Shown: positions 15,650 to 23,500, numbered from the stretch's first letter. The stretch is DNA of 28,860 nucleotides from CAYOWK01 sp964407665 (GCA_964407665.1 CAYOWK010000048.1:1-28860), one strand, 5' to 3'. Made by a program: numbers and translations. Notes: generated from the sequence alone by a model not told the origin.

Positions 15650-15961
15650 GTGTCTGCCTTCCGGCTCACGGCGGACGGCGCGGAGCTCAAGGTCCGCGCC
15701 ACGCCCAACGCGTCGCGGGACGCGATAGAGGGGAGGGGCGAGGACGCCTCTGGCCAGACCTTCCTGAAAGTGCGGGTGACCGCCGTCCCCGAGAAGGGCA
15801 AGGCCAACGCCGCCATCGAGGCCTTGCTTGCGAAGGCGCTGGGCCTGCCGAAATCGGCAGTCAGCGTAGAGCGGGGCGAAACGGCGCGCCTGAAGACGGT
15901 GCGCATCCTCGCCGATCCGTCTATAGCGGGCCGCATTGAGGCCCTGCTGGGAGACGCGTGA
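15650..15961 (+). CDS. DUF167/YggU-family protein
   Basis: 103 residues with the DUF167 signature: LKVRATPNASRDAIEG near the start, LKVRVTAVPEKGKANAA in the middle and a lysine/arginine-rich end (VERGETARLKTVRI). It is a small cytoplasmic alpha/beta protein whose function is unknown across the family. It starts at GTG 15650, 2 bases after yggT. Its TGA (15959-15961) overlaps the folD start region (GTGATG), so yggT, this gene and folD look like one operon. Confidence 0.88.
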   Translation: MSAFRLTADGAELKVRATPNASRDAIEGRGEDASGQTFLKVRVTAVPEKGKANAAIEALLAKALGLPKSAVSVERGETARLKTVRILADPSIAGRIEALLGDA

Positions 15962-16854
15962 TGGCGGCGCAGATCATCGACGGCAAGATCGTATCCGAAC
16001 AGGTGCGCGCTGCAGCGGCTGCAGCCGTCGCCCGGCTGCCGGGCAAGCCCTGCCTGGCCGTTGTGCTGGTGGGGGAGGATGCGGCCAGCCAGATCTACGT
16101 GAAGTCCAAGGGCGAGAAGACCGAGGCGGCGGGCATGCGCTCGATCACCCGCCGGCTGCCGGCGAACGCATCGCAGGGCGACGTCGAAGCTGAACTGATG
16201 GCGCTCAACGCCGATGCGGACGTGGATGGCATCCTGCTGCAGTTGCCTCTGCCGAAGGGGCTGGACGAGGCGAGGGCCATCGCCTGCATCGATCCGGCCA
16301 AGGACGTGGATGGCCTCACCGAGATTTCCGCCGGCCGTCTGCTTTTGGGCAAGCCGGGCCTCCAGCCCTGCACGCCCACCGGATGCGTGATCATGGCGAA
16401 GCACGCCCTGGGCCCGGACCTGTCCGGCAGGCATGTCGTTGTGATCGGCCGCTCCATCCTCGTGGGCAAGCCCGCCGCCATGCTGTTCCTCGCCGAGAAC
16501 TGCACGGTCACCATCGCGCATTCGCGGACGAAGGATCTGGCCGCCCTGTGCCGGACAGCCGATATCCTTGTGCCCGCCGTGGGGCGCCCCGAGATGGTTC
16601 GCGGCGACTGGGTCAAGCCGGGGGCCGTGGTGATCGATGTCGGCATCAACCGCATTCCCGCGCCTGAGAAGGGCGAGGGCAAGACGCGCGTCGTTGGCGA
16701 TGCCCACTATGCCGAATGCCGCGAAACCGCCGGCTGGATTACCCCGGTGCCCGGCGGGGTCGGTCTCATGACGGTCGCCTGCCTGCTGCGAAACACCGTT
16801 CTTGCCGCCTGCGCCCGCCGCGGCTGGGATGTGCCGGCGGAGCTATATGGCTAG
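15961..16854 (+). CDS. folD: Bifunctional methylenetetrahydrofolate dehydrogenase/cyclohydrolase
   Basis: Interconverts 5,10-methylene-THF, methenyl-THF and 10-formyl-THF using NADP+. Hallmarks: Y46 and K50 in SQIYVKSKGEK (the folate and cyclohydrolase site), LLQLPLPKGL, DVDGLTEISAGRL, PCTPTG, and the NADP-binding VVVIGRSILVGKPAAMLF; the C-terminal ITPVPGGVGLMTVACLL is also typical. At 297 residues it has standard length. ATG 15961 is preferred; a GTG one codon earlier is possible. It supplies the 10-formyl-THF that PurU (7396-8271) hydrolyses. The HNH gene starts within its last codons. Confidence 0.96.
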   Translation: MAAQIIDGKIVSEQVRAAAAAAVARLPGKPCLAVVLVGEDAASQIYVKSKGEKTEAAGMRSITRRLPANASQGDVEAELMALNADADVDGILLQLPLPKGLDEARAIACIDPAKDVDGLTEISAGRLLLGKPGLQPCTPTGCVIMAKHALGPDLSGRHVVVIGRSILVGKPAAMLFLAENCTVTIAHSRTKDLAALCRTADILVPAVGRPEMVRGDWVKPGAVVIDVGINRIPAPEKGEGKTRVVGDAHYAECRETAGWITPVPGGVGLMTVACLLRNTVLAACARRGWDVPAELYG

Positions 16855-17083
16855 CCACCTGTTCAATGAACTGTGGTCACGCCAGCAGGGTTGCTGCGCC
16901 CTCTGCGGCGAGGCGATGCCCGAAACGCGCTGGCAGGCCCCGCACGCGACTGTCTGGCGAAAGCGCAGGCCGACCTTCGATCACATCCGGCCGCGCGCAA
17001 AGGGCGGCGGCGATGAGCCCGAAAATCTCCAGCTCGCCCACGCCGCCTGCAACAAGCGGAAGGGCGACAGCTGGGGCGGTTAG
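16847..17083 (+). CDS. Very small HNH-family nuclease-like protein
   Basis: 78 residues from ATG 16847, which lies inside the folD end. The HNH/zinc pattern is complete: C17/C20 (CCALCGE), then D45-H46 in FDHIRPRAKGG, N60 and L61 in PENLQLAHAAC, and H65...C68-N69. Such minimal HNH units are DNases of varied roles, found in phage packaging or restriction, or as orphans. With no partner domain, its role here is unknown. Its stop (TAG 17081-17083) overlaps the stop of the convergent haemoglobin gene. It could be translated only by coupling to folD. Confidence 0.8.
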   Translation: MASHLFNELWSRQQGCCALCGEAMPETRWQAPHATVWRKRRPTFDHIRPRAKGGGDEPENLQLAHAACNKRKGDSWGG

Positions 17084-17562
17084 CTGCCAGCCGGAATGTA
17101 GGGACCTCCGGGCGAGGACCAGCCCCAGTCCGGCATCGGCGCCGCCGGATCGGGCGGACCTGCGCCGTCCGCCGAATTCATGACGGCGAGACGCGAGCCC
17201 CACTCCAGATAGCCGACGAACGCCGCCCGGAACTCCGGATCGTCCGGCAGCCCGATCTCGTCTGCGGTGTCCAGCAGCAGCGCCATCCATGCGCGCCGCT
17301 GTTCGTGGGTCAGATGCCGGCCCATGTGGCGGTGGATCATTCGGGCATGCGATCCGCCATCTCCGGAATAGGCCTTGGGACCACCGAGCACTTCTCCCAC
17401 GAAGGCGGAGACGTGCTCGGCGTGATGCGGGTCCATGCCGGCAAAGACAGGCGACAGCACAGGGTCCTGCGGGACGCGCTGGTAGAATCGCGCAAACAGA
17501 CGTGCGAACGCCTCCGGCCCTCCCGCCCAGTCGGCGAGCGAGGGCGGCGGGGGCGCCGTCAT
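17080..17562 (-). CDS. Truncated haemoglobin, group II-like
   Basis: 160 residues. The globin core spans about 10-130: FARLFARFYQRVPQDPVLSPVF (B helix with aromatic pair and the CD region), FVGEVLGGPKAYSG, HRHMGRHLTHEQRRAW containing the proximal histidine, and YLEWGSRLAVMNS, all typical of trHb group II. A Pro/Gly/Ser/Trp-rich C-terminal extension of about 30 residues is unusual. Group II proteins bind O2, NO or peroxide and are linked to oxidative and nitrosative stress. The ATG overlaps the stop of the ABM gene as ATGA, so the two are expected to be translated together. Confidence 0.85.
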   Translation of the reverse strand: MTAPPPPSLADWAGGPEAFARLFARFYQRVPQDPVLSPVFAGMDPHHAEHVSAFVGEVLGGPKAYSGDGGSHARMIHRHMGRHLTHEQRRAWMALLLDTADEIGLPDDPEFRAAFVGYLEWGSRLAVMNSADGAGPPDPAAPMPDWGWSSPGGPYIPAGS

Positions 17563-17870
17563 TGGGATCTCTCCCAGACGACGTCCGTTTCCTCGTAGTG
17601 CCGCATTTCAGCGATCTCGGGCACGAACGGCCGGATCAGCTGGAGGAAAGGCGGGAAGTGCGGCCCTTTGCGAAATCCCTGCAGGTGCGCCTCGGTCGAG
17701 GTCCAGCGGATTCGCAGGATGAAGGACGCCGGCGCCTCGACACAGCGGGCCATTTCGAAGGACAGGCATTCCGGAGCCGCACGCAGATGGACCGCAGCCG
17801 CATCGTAGGCGGAAACCAGCTCCTCGGCGGTGTGCTGCGTCAGCTCGTAGCGGATATACTCGATCGACAT
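17559..17870 (-). CDS. ABM-domain monooxygenase-like protein
   Basis: 103 residues of the dimeric alpha/beta-barrel 'antibiotic biosynthesis monooxygenase' type: MSIEYIRYELT as first strand, helix ELVSAYDAAAVHLRAAPECLSFEMARC, strand ASFILRIRW, and the terminal AEMRHYEETDVVW. Families with this fold include heme-degrading and quinol monooxygenases, and many are of unknown activity. Being translationally coupled to a truncated haemoglobin suggests a haem- or oxygen-related role, which is inference only. A 36-base gap separates it from msrQ downstream of the msrP-msrQ pair, so readthrough from msrPQ is possible. Confidence 0.8.
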   Translation of the reverse strand: MSIEYIRYELTQHTAEELVSAYDAAAVHLRAAPECLSFEMARCVEAPASFILRIRWTSTEAHLQGFRKGPHFPPFLQLIRPFVPEIAEMRHYEETDVVWERSQ

Positions 17871-17906
17871 GCGGCCCCCCAGGCGGCTTTCGCTTGCCTC
17901 GCTATA

Positions 17907-18554
17907 TCAGGCTTCGCTGTGACGTTTTCCAGTAGCCGCCACCCACTTCGGAACCCGCCACAGCAGCAGCAGCGCCAGGATCACGCCGTGGACGATCTCG
18001 CCCCACTGCAGGCTCTTGGTCACCAGCGTCTGGTGGACGACGGCCAGGATGGCGATCGGGTAGATCAGATAGTGGATCTTCTGCCAGAGGCTGCGGCCCA
18101 GCCGGCGGATCATGCCGTTGGTGGAGGTGACCGCCAGCGGGATCAGAAGGGCGAACGCCGCCATGCCCAGCGTGATGTAGGTCCGCTTCAGGACATCCGC
18201 CCACAGCGCATCCAGCGACCACAGCAGGTCGAGCCAGAGATACGCCACGATATGAAGAGCCGCATAGAAGAACGCGGCCAGCCCGATCCGCCTCCGGACC
18301 AGGACAAGCGGCGCCCAGCCAGTGATCTCGCGCAACGGCGTGACCGCGAGCGTGACCAGCAGGACCCGGATGGCCGTGTCGCCGAGGAAGTGGTGGATGT
18401 ACTCGGCCGGGTTCACGCCCATGTCGTTGGGCTGGCCCATGATCAGCAGGGTGACCTGCGCGATCAGCCACGCCAGAGGCGCAACGAGCGCAACCAGCGT
18501 CAGCGGCTTCAGCCAGTGTCTGGCGAAGGTGCGAAGGGCAGGGTTTCCGGCCAC
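17907..18554 (-). CDS. msrQ: Haem b membrane subunit of the MsrPQ methionine sulfoxide reductase
   Basis: 215 residues with about six membrane segments and the YedZ/MsrQ pattern: YIHHFLGDTAIRVLLVTLAVTPLR, LRRRIGLAAFFYAALHIVAYLW and KIHYLIYPIAILAVVHQ, whose histidines ligate haem. MsrQ passes electrons from the respiratory chain to MsrP. The start is GTG 18554, two bases after the msrP stop, so the two are one operon with msrP first. Confidence 0.94.
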   Translation of the reverse strand: MAGNPALRTFARHWLKPLTLVALVAPLAWLIAQVTLLIMGQPNDMGVNPAEYIHHFLGDTAIRVLLVTLAVTPLREITGWAPLVLVRRRIGLAAFFYAALHIVAYLWLDLLWSLDALWADVLKRTYITLGMAAFALLIPLAVTSTNGMIRRLGRSLWQKIHYLIYPIAILAVVHQTLVTKSLQWGEIVHGVILALLLLWRVPKWVAATGKRHSEA

Positions 18555-18556
18555 GC

Positions 18557-19570
18557 TCAGTAGTTCTTCTTCAGGTCCATGTCCTTGTACATGTGCGCGA
18601 CCTGCTTCTCGTAGCCGTTGAACATGTCGGTCTTGCGCCGGCCGGTCAGGGCCGCGATGCCGGAGCCGCCGATCACGCGCTCGCTGGCCTGGCTCCAGCG
18701 GGGGTGATCCACGTCCGGGTTCACGTTCGAGTAGAAGCCGTACTCACCCCGGTTGGAGACGTTCCACGACGTCGGCGGCTGCTTTTCGGTGAAGCGGATG
18801 GCGGCGATGGATTTGGCCGACTTGAACCCGTACTTCCACGGAACCACGAGACGGACCGGCGCGCCGTTCTGCGGCGGCAGCGCCTTGCCGTAGACCCCGA
18901 CCGCCATGAAGGTCAGGTCGTTCATGGCCTCGTCCATCCGCAGCCCCTCGGAATAGGGCCAGTCCAGCACCGGGAACTTCACCCCGTTCATTTCCTTGCG
19001 GTCGAGGTGCGTGATGAACTGGACGTACTTGGCTTTCGCCGTCGGCTTGAACTTCTTGACGATGTCCGCCATCGGCACGCCGACCCACGGGATCACCATC
19101 GACCACGCCTCGACGCAGCGCAGCCGGTAGATGCGCTCCTCGAGCTTGTTGAAGTCGATCACGTCCTTGAGGGCGTAGGTTCCCGCAGACTCCGTCTCGC
19201 CCTCGATGGTGATCGACCACGGATCGGTCGTCATGCGGCTGGCGTAGCGGGCGGGGTCGCGCTTGTCGGTCCCGAATTCGTAGAAGTTGTTGTAGGTCGT
19301 GGCGGCCTCTTCGGTCGACGGTTCCGAATCGGCGACCTTCCACGCGGTGGTCTTGAACTTGAGCTTGGCGCCCGCCTTGGGGTGCCCGGTGGCGGTGGCG
19401 ACCGCCGTCGCGTTCTGCGGCTCCTCCGAGCAGGCGGCGCCCACGCCCAGCGCCATTCCGGCCGTCGTGACCCCGGCGGCGCGCAGCACGCTGCGCCGGT
19501 CCATGAACATCGCCTCCGGCGTCATCTCGGCTGCGAGGTCCTGATAGTCGGGATTTTTGCGGAACTTCAT
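18557..19570 (-). CDS. msrP: Periplasmic methionine sulfoxide reductase, molybdopterin subunit
   Basis: 337 residues. The Tat signal DRRSVLRAAGVTTAGMALGVGA (24-45) precedes the mature enzyme. The molybdenum ligand is C152 in YRLRCVEAWSMVIPW, and VNPDVDHPRW with the C-terminal LNGYEKQVAHMYK-type ending is typical of MsrP/YedY. It repairs oxidised methionines in envelope proteins, taking electrons from MsrQ. A cysteine at the signal end (AACSEE) could make it a lipoprotein but fits Tat processing equally. The ribosome binding site is AGGGA about 10 bases before ATG 19570. Confidence 0.95.
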   Translation of the reverse strand: MKFRKNPDYQDLAAEMTPEAMFMDRRSVLRAAGVTTAGMALGVGAACSEEPQNATAVATATGHPKAGAKLKFKTTAWKVADSEPSTEEAATTYNNFYEFGTDKRDPARYASRMTTDPWSITIEGETESAGTYALKDVIDFNKLEERIYRLRCVEAWSMVIPWVGVPMADIVKKFKPTAKAKYVQFITHLDRKEMNGVKFPVLDWPYSEGLRMDEAMNDLTFMAVGVYGKALPPQNGAPVRLVVPWKYGFKSAKSIAAIRFTEKQPPTSWNVSNRGEYGFYSNVNPDVDHPRWSQASERVIGGSGIAALTGRRKTDMFNGYEKQVAHMYKDMDLKKNY

Positions 19571-19795
19571 GGCGTTGTTTCCCTGGTCATCCGGCGTGGC
19601 GTATGAGCCATTTCGGCCAGCATAGGCGTTTCGTTACGCCCCTGCGAGGTCATTCACGCATTCGCGACAGCCCGGTCTGCATACGCCAGGGGTACGCCGG
19701 GGGATTTCAGGGCGCTGCCATTTGTCGGGGCGCCGTCATGTGTCGGGAAGCGGCGTTCCGCACGCCGGGTCGCAAAGACCCTGATGTCGGAACGA

Positions 19796-19871
19796 TGGTG
19801 GAGCCTAGCGGGATCGAACCGCTGACCTCCTGCATGCCATGCAGGCGCTCTCCCAGCTGAGCTAAGGCCCC
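19796..19871 (-). tRNA. tRNA-Ala (anticodon GGC)
   Basis: Full cloverleaf on the minus strand: acceptor GGGGCCT with AGGCTCC, anticodon stem CCTGC/GCAGG and loop ATGGCAT (anticodon GGC), T arm AGCGG-TTCGATC-CCGCT, encoded CCA. The G3-U70 pair is present. It is about 4.7 kb from the CGC isoacceptor, and the two share acceptor, D and T arms almost identically. Confidence 0.95.
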
Positions 19872-19880
19872 GAACCGTCT

Positions 19881-19909
19881 GCTGCGCCCCAAAAACGTCC
19901 GGGCGCAGC
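19881..19909 (-). repeat. 9-bp hairpin in the tRNA-Ala(GGC) leader
   Basis: GCTGCGCCC (19881-19889) pairs perfectly with GGGCGCAGC (19901-19909) around an 11-base loop that contains five A residues (plus strand). It lies between the promoter and the tRNA, so it would form in the precursor's 5' leader. Confidence 0.45.
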
Positions 19910-19937
19910 GTGTGGTCGAGTGATTTGGGAGCGCCTG

Positions 19938-19964
19938 ATTATACTGCACCCCTTGCGGGATCAA
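19938..19964 (-). promoter_or_regulatory. Promoter of tRNA-Ala(GGC)
   Basis: On the minus strand a perfect TATAAT (19938-19943) is preceded by TTGATC (19959-19964; spacer 15, or 16 if read CTTGAT). It lies 67 bases before the tRNA 5' end. Confidence 0.6.
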
Positions 19965-20002
19965 GCGCCGTTTGCTGTTTCGTTCGGTCCTCCTGTGGAG
20001 GA

Positions 20003-20452
20003 CTAGAGTTCTTCCTCGTCAACGTCGTCTTCGAGGCCGATTTCTTCCTCGTCGAAGTCCTCTTCCTCTTCGTCGACGATGTTGAGATCGTCTTCGTCGT
20101 CGACTTCCTCGACTTCGTCTTCGACCGGGTCAACCTCGGCGTCGGCTACGACGGCTTCGTCGTCGCCATCCAGCTCCTCGGTTTCCTCGACCTCTTCCTC
20201 TTCTTCCTCGGGATCGTCGAGTTCTTCTTCTTCCTCGTCTTCGTCCTCGTCGTCCTCGTCTTCATCCTCGTCCATCTTGCGGACGGGAGCCGCCTTGGCC
20301 TTTTCGCGCGTACGCTTGGGCTTCGGGATCTCAGCCGTCACTTCGAGGACGGTCTGGCACTTCGGGCAGACGGGCGGCGATTTGCCAAGATCGTAGAATT
20401 TTGCCGCGCAGGACGGGCAAGTATGCTTTTCGCCGAGGTTGGTGCTCGCCAA
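20003..20452 (-). CDS. TIGR02300-like zinc-ribbon protein with a long acidic tail
   Basis: 149 residues. The first 45 contain a zinc ribbon (THTCPSC-like HTCPSCAAKFYDL and PVCPKCQTVLE; four cysteines in two CxxC pairs). A short basic linker (PKPKRTREKAKAAPVRK) follows, then about 90 residues that are almost all Asp and Glu. This matches the alphaproteobacterial family annotated as TIGR02300, of unknown function and usually next to aroA. The start is TTG 20452: AAAGGGG lies about 7 bases upstream, and the family begins just there. An ATG at 20488 is in frame but lacks a ribosome binding site. It is divergent from aroA. The tail could bind cations or basic proteins. Confidence 0.85.
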   Translation of the reverse strand: MASTNLGEKHTCPSCAAKFYDLGKSPPVCPKCQTVLEVTAEIPKPKRTREKAKAAPVRKMDEDEDEDDEDEDEEEEELDDPEEEEEEVEETEELDGDDEAVVADAEVDPVEDEVEEVDDEDDLNIVDEEEEDFDEEEIGLEDDVDEEEL

Positions 20453-20572
20453 GGTCGATCCCCTTTGCTTCGGGCGGGCGCTTGCCATGTTCATGGGCGG
20501 CTGTAAAGCGCTGTCTTGGTTCGGACTTTGCCAACCCCCGCGGTCGCCGCGCGGAAGCGGAAATATGTGTCG

Positions 20573-21904
20573 ATGACAGCGACTTCCAGACCCGTCCCCG
20601 GATTGTCGGGCGTGATCCGCGCTCCGGGCGACAAGTCCTGCTCCCACAGGGCCCTGATGTTCGGCGCGATCGCCGAGGGCGTCACGGAGATAACCGGCCT
20701 CCTGGAGGGCGAGGACGTCCTCAATACGGGCAAGGCCGTCGCCGCCCTCGGCGCGGGCGTCGAGCGGCTTGGGCCGGGCCGATGGCGTGTTCAGGGCGTT
20801 GGAAAGACAGGGTTTTCCTCGCCGGCCAGCGATCTCGATTTCGGAAACTCCGGCACCGGCGCCCGCCTGATGATGGGCCTCGTGGGCGGCCATGCGGTGA
20901 CCGCCCGTTTTATCGGCGACGCCTCGCTCTCGTCCCGTCCCATGGAGCGCGTGCTGAAGCCGTTGCGCGAAATGGGCGTGCGCGCTGAAACTGCCCCGGG
21001 CGGCCGTTTGCCGGTGGTGCTGACGGGCGGGAACCTGAAAGCGATCCGCTACGCCCCCCCTGAAGCTTCTGCACAGGTAAAATCCGCCGTGCTGCTGGCA
21101 GGCCTCCGCGCCGACGGCGTGACGGTGGTGGAAGAGAAGGAAGCCACCCGCGACCACACCGAGCGCATGCTGCGGGCGTTCGGCGTCGAAGTCGGGGTCG
21201 AGCCCCGCGATCATGGCGGCCCCGTCGTGTCGATTCGCGGCGGCCAGACGCTGAAAGGCGGCAAGGCCGACGTGGCGGGCGACCCCTCTTCAGCCGCCTT
21301 CGCCATCGTCGCCGGCCTGATCGCGGGCGGCGCCAGGGGCGAGGTTACGGTGACCGGCCTCCTCGACAATCCCACCCGCACCGGCTTCCTCGACGCCATC
21401 GAGGCAATGGGCGGGAATGTTCAACGCATCAGTGACGGGCAGGCGACCGGCGAGGATCTGGTGCGCATCGTGGCGCGCCCCGGCGGCCTGAAGGGCGTTC
21501 ACGTCGACCCCGCGCTCGCGCCGTCGCTGATCGACGAAGTCCCGATCCTGGCCGTGCTGGCCGCCTTTGCGGACGGCGAGACGCATTTTACCGGCGTCGA
21601 AGAGCTTCGCGTGAAGGAAAGCGACCGCATCACCGCCGTCTGTGCGATGCTGACGGCCAACGGCGTGAACGTGGACGAACTCCCGGACGGCCTGATCGTG
21701 CATGGCTGCGGCGCGCGCGGCGTGCCGGGCGGCGGCGTGGTGGAGACCCGCCACGACCACCGCATCGCCATGTCGGCGCTGGTGATGGGCATGGCCGCAA
21801 AGTCGCCCGTTGCGGTGGACGATGTCGCCATGATCGCGACCAGCTATCCGGACTTCTTTGAGCACATGAAGGCGATCGGGGCGGATATCAGCCGGCCGGA
21901 GTAA
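20573..21904 (+). CDS. aroA: 3-phosphoshikimate 1-carboxyvinyltransferase (EPSP synthase), class II-like
   Basis: 443 residues from ATG 20573. It joins shikimate-3-phosphate and PEP in chorismate synthesis. Sequence features are those of class II (CP4-like) enzymes: APGDKSCSHRALMF (18-30), LLEGEDVLNTGKA, SAQVK, TRDHTERML, NPTRTG, LIDEVPILAV, EELRVKESDR and DHRIAMS. At the site where CP4 has the glyphosate-insensitivity residue Ala100 this protein has Gly (G94 in FGNSGTG), as in sensitive enzymes. The end overlaps the antisense alpha/beta hydrolase by 17 bases. It lies upstream of cmk in the usual alphaproteobacterial order. Confidence 0.96.
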   Translation: MTATSRPVPGLSGVIRAPGDKSCSHRALMFGAIAEGVTEITGLLEGEDVLNTGKAVAALGAGVERLGPGRWRVQGVGKTGFSSPASDLDFGNSGTGARLMMGLVGGHAVTARFIGDASLSSRPMERVLKPLREMGVRAETAPGGRLPVVLTGGNLKAIRYAPPEASAQVKSAVLLAGLRADGVTVVEEKEATRDHTERMLRAFGVEVGVEPRDHGGPVVSIRGGQTLKGGKADVAGDPSSAAFAIVAGLIAGGARGEVTVTGLLDNPTRTGFLDAIEAMGGNVQRISDGQATGEDLVRIVARPGGLKGVHVDPALAPSLIDEVPILAVLAAFADGETHFTGVEELRVKESDRITAVCAMLTANGVNVDELPDGLIVHGCGARGVPGGGVVETRHDHRIAMSALVMGMAAKSPVAVDDVAMIATSYPDFFEHMKAIGADISRPE

Positions 21905-22685
21905 CGCCCGCTGCGTCTGGGGCGATGTGTGGGCCTGTCAGCTGTGCGGCCGCCGCCTGAAGCGCCGAATAGTGGCCCAGACCCGGGATGACCGTGAGCA
22001 GTGCGCGCGCCCCCAGCCTTTGCCGGAGCGCCTCGGCCATGGCGGGCGGCGTCCAGTCATCCTCGGCGCCCTGCACGATTTCGACATCGCACCGGATGTC
22101 GTCGAGCAGGTCCGCCCACGGACTGACGTACTCGGACAGCTCGCGTTGGTAGGCTGCGCGGTGTGGGCCAAGGCAGGTCCGCAGTCCGCGCGTGACCGTG
22201 TCGGCGAAGGGTTTCGATGAAAGCAGCCGCTGCTCGGCAGCACAGCTCTTTCGAAACATCGTGCTGACCAGGGCCTTGGGCGCAACCGACAGGAGCCCGG
22301 ACTGAAACACGCCAAGGACGCCCAGCGAGATGGGACCCCGCCGCGCGGCTTCAAAAACGGGCCGGCCTGCCATCGCGGGAAGGAAATCCCCGAGCTCCAG
22401 TGGTGCGGCTGGGGAAGCCAGCACAAGGCTGTGGACCAGAAGCGGCCGCCGGGCGGCGAGCCGCAAGGCCGACATGGCCCCGAGCGAGAACCCGGCGACC
22501 ATGACCGGTTCCTTCAGTCCAAGACTGTCGAAGGCCGCGAGCAGACTTTCCTCGTGGCCGCCCCCTGGCGCACCGAGCCGGTCCAACATGACGGCGTTTG
22601 TCGCTGCAGGCAGAAAGCCGGACAGACGCAATTCCTCCGGCAGACCGGGCAGGCCGTGGCAATAGACCCATGCTGGTTTCGGCAT
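21888..22685 (-). CDS. Alpha/beta hydrolase of unknown substrate
   Basis: 265 residues from ATG 22685. The oxyanion region is YCHGLPG, the nucleophile elbow is GFSLGA with S67, and the likely acid and base are D209/D210 (GAEDDW) and H238 (GLGHYS), a complete triad. There is no signal peptide, so it is cytoplasmic. The cap region (about 105-165) is not diagnostic, and the protein is not recognisable beyond the fold. It is unusual in sitting between aroA and cmk on the opposite strand, with its 3' end overlapping aroA. An in-frame upstream start (22739) is rejected because homology-like sequence begins only at MPKPAWVYCHG. Confidence 0.85.
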   Translation of the reverse strand: MPKPAWVYCHGLPGLPEELRLSGFLPAATNAVMLDRLGAPGGGHEESLLAAFDSLGLKEPVMVAGFSLGAMSALRLAARRPLLVHSLVLASPAAPLELGDFLPAMAGRPVFEAARRGPISLGVLGVFQSGLLSVAPKALVSTMFRKSCAAEQRLLSSKPFADTVTRGLRTCLGPHRAAYQRELSEYVSPWADLLDDIRCDVEIVQGAEDDWTPPAMAEALRQRLGARALLTVIPGLGHYSALQAAAAQLTGPHIAPDAAGVTPAG

Positions 22686-22816
22686 CGCGCATCGCCCTGC
22701 TTGCGCAGCTGAGACTATTGCGGTCCTGCGGGTCTGCAATGGGCCCCGAGCGGGCGATGCCGTCCGGGGCGGCCGGCGGCTTGACAGAGACTACTGCGGC
22801 TGTTGAGGCAGAACCC

Positions 22817-23437
22817 ATGATCATCGCCATCGACGGAACAACTGCATCGGGGAAGGGCACGCTGGCCAAGCGGCTGTCGGCGCACTTCAAGGTCCCGCAT
22901 CTCGATACCGGGCTGCTCTATCGCGCGGTGGGCGTGAAGGCGGCCGAGGACGGCGTGTCGCTCTCGGACGCCGAAGCCTGCGCGGCCATCGCCGCCGCCA
23001 TCGACCTGAAGTCGTTCGAGGAGGCCCGCCTGCGCACGGCGGAAGCGGGGGCCTACGCCTCGCGTGTCGCGGCGCTGGGTCCGGTGCGCAAGGCGCTGCT
23101 GGAGATGCAGGTCTCGTTCGCTCACCAGCCGGGCGGGGCGGTGCTCGACGGCCGCGACATCGGCACCGTGATCGCCCCCGACGCCGACATCAAGTTCTGG
23201 ATCGACGCCTCCATCCCCGAACGGGCGCGCCGCCGCTGCCGTGAGCTGGAGCTGGCCGGCGCTCCCGTGCCTGTAGACGAGATGATCCTGCAGCTGGAAG
23301 AACGTGACGCGCGCGACCGTGGCCGCGCCGACGCCCCGATGGCCATCGCGCCGGGCGCCATCCAGATCGACACCACCGAAATGACCCCGGACGAGGTGTT
23401 GAAACGGGCGCTGGCGGCCATTCCGCTGGCGCGGTGA
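22817..23437 (+). CDS. cmk: Cytidylate kinase
   Basis: 206 residues from ATG 22817. It phosphorylates CMP and dCMP with ATP. The P-loop is DGTTASGKGTLA (7-18), the substrate loop LDTGLLYRAVG, the middle motif VLDGRDIGTVIAPDAD, and the LID part RARRRCREL with EERDARDRGRADAP. This is a normal alphaproteobacterial length. It is placed between aroA and rpsA as usual, though separated from each by a foreign-looking gene. The promoter region shared with the antisense hydrolase spans about 130 bases. Confidence 0.95.
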   Translation: MIIAIDGTTASGKGTLAKRLSAHFKVPHLDTGLLYRAVGVKAAEDGVSLSDAEACAAIAAAIDLKSFEEARLRTAEAGAYASRVAALGPVRKALLEMQVSFAHQPGGAVLDGRDIGTVIAPDADIKFWIDASIPERARRRCRELELAGAPVPVDEMILQLEERDARDRGRADAPMAIAPGAIQIDTTEMTPDEVLKRALAAIPLAR

Positions 23438-23500
23438 TCCGGCAAATGACCGGCGAGCGTTGAGGTTTCAACGGCCCGGGACTTGTTCTATCCTGTCGGA

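Noticed and set aside
19603..19860. 85-residue plus-strand frame ending in VEPSGIEPLTSCMPC
   Set aside because: Antisense of the tRNA-Ala(GGC) gene; not a protein.
20079..20396. Ser-rich plus-strand frame opposite the acidic protein
   Set aside because: Poly-Ser arises from the reverse complement of the GAC/GAA repeats of the acidic tail.
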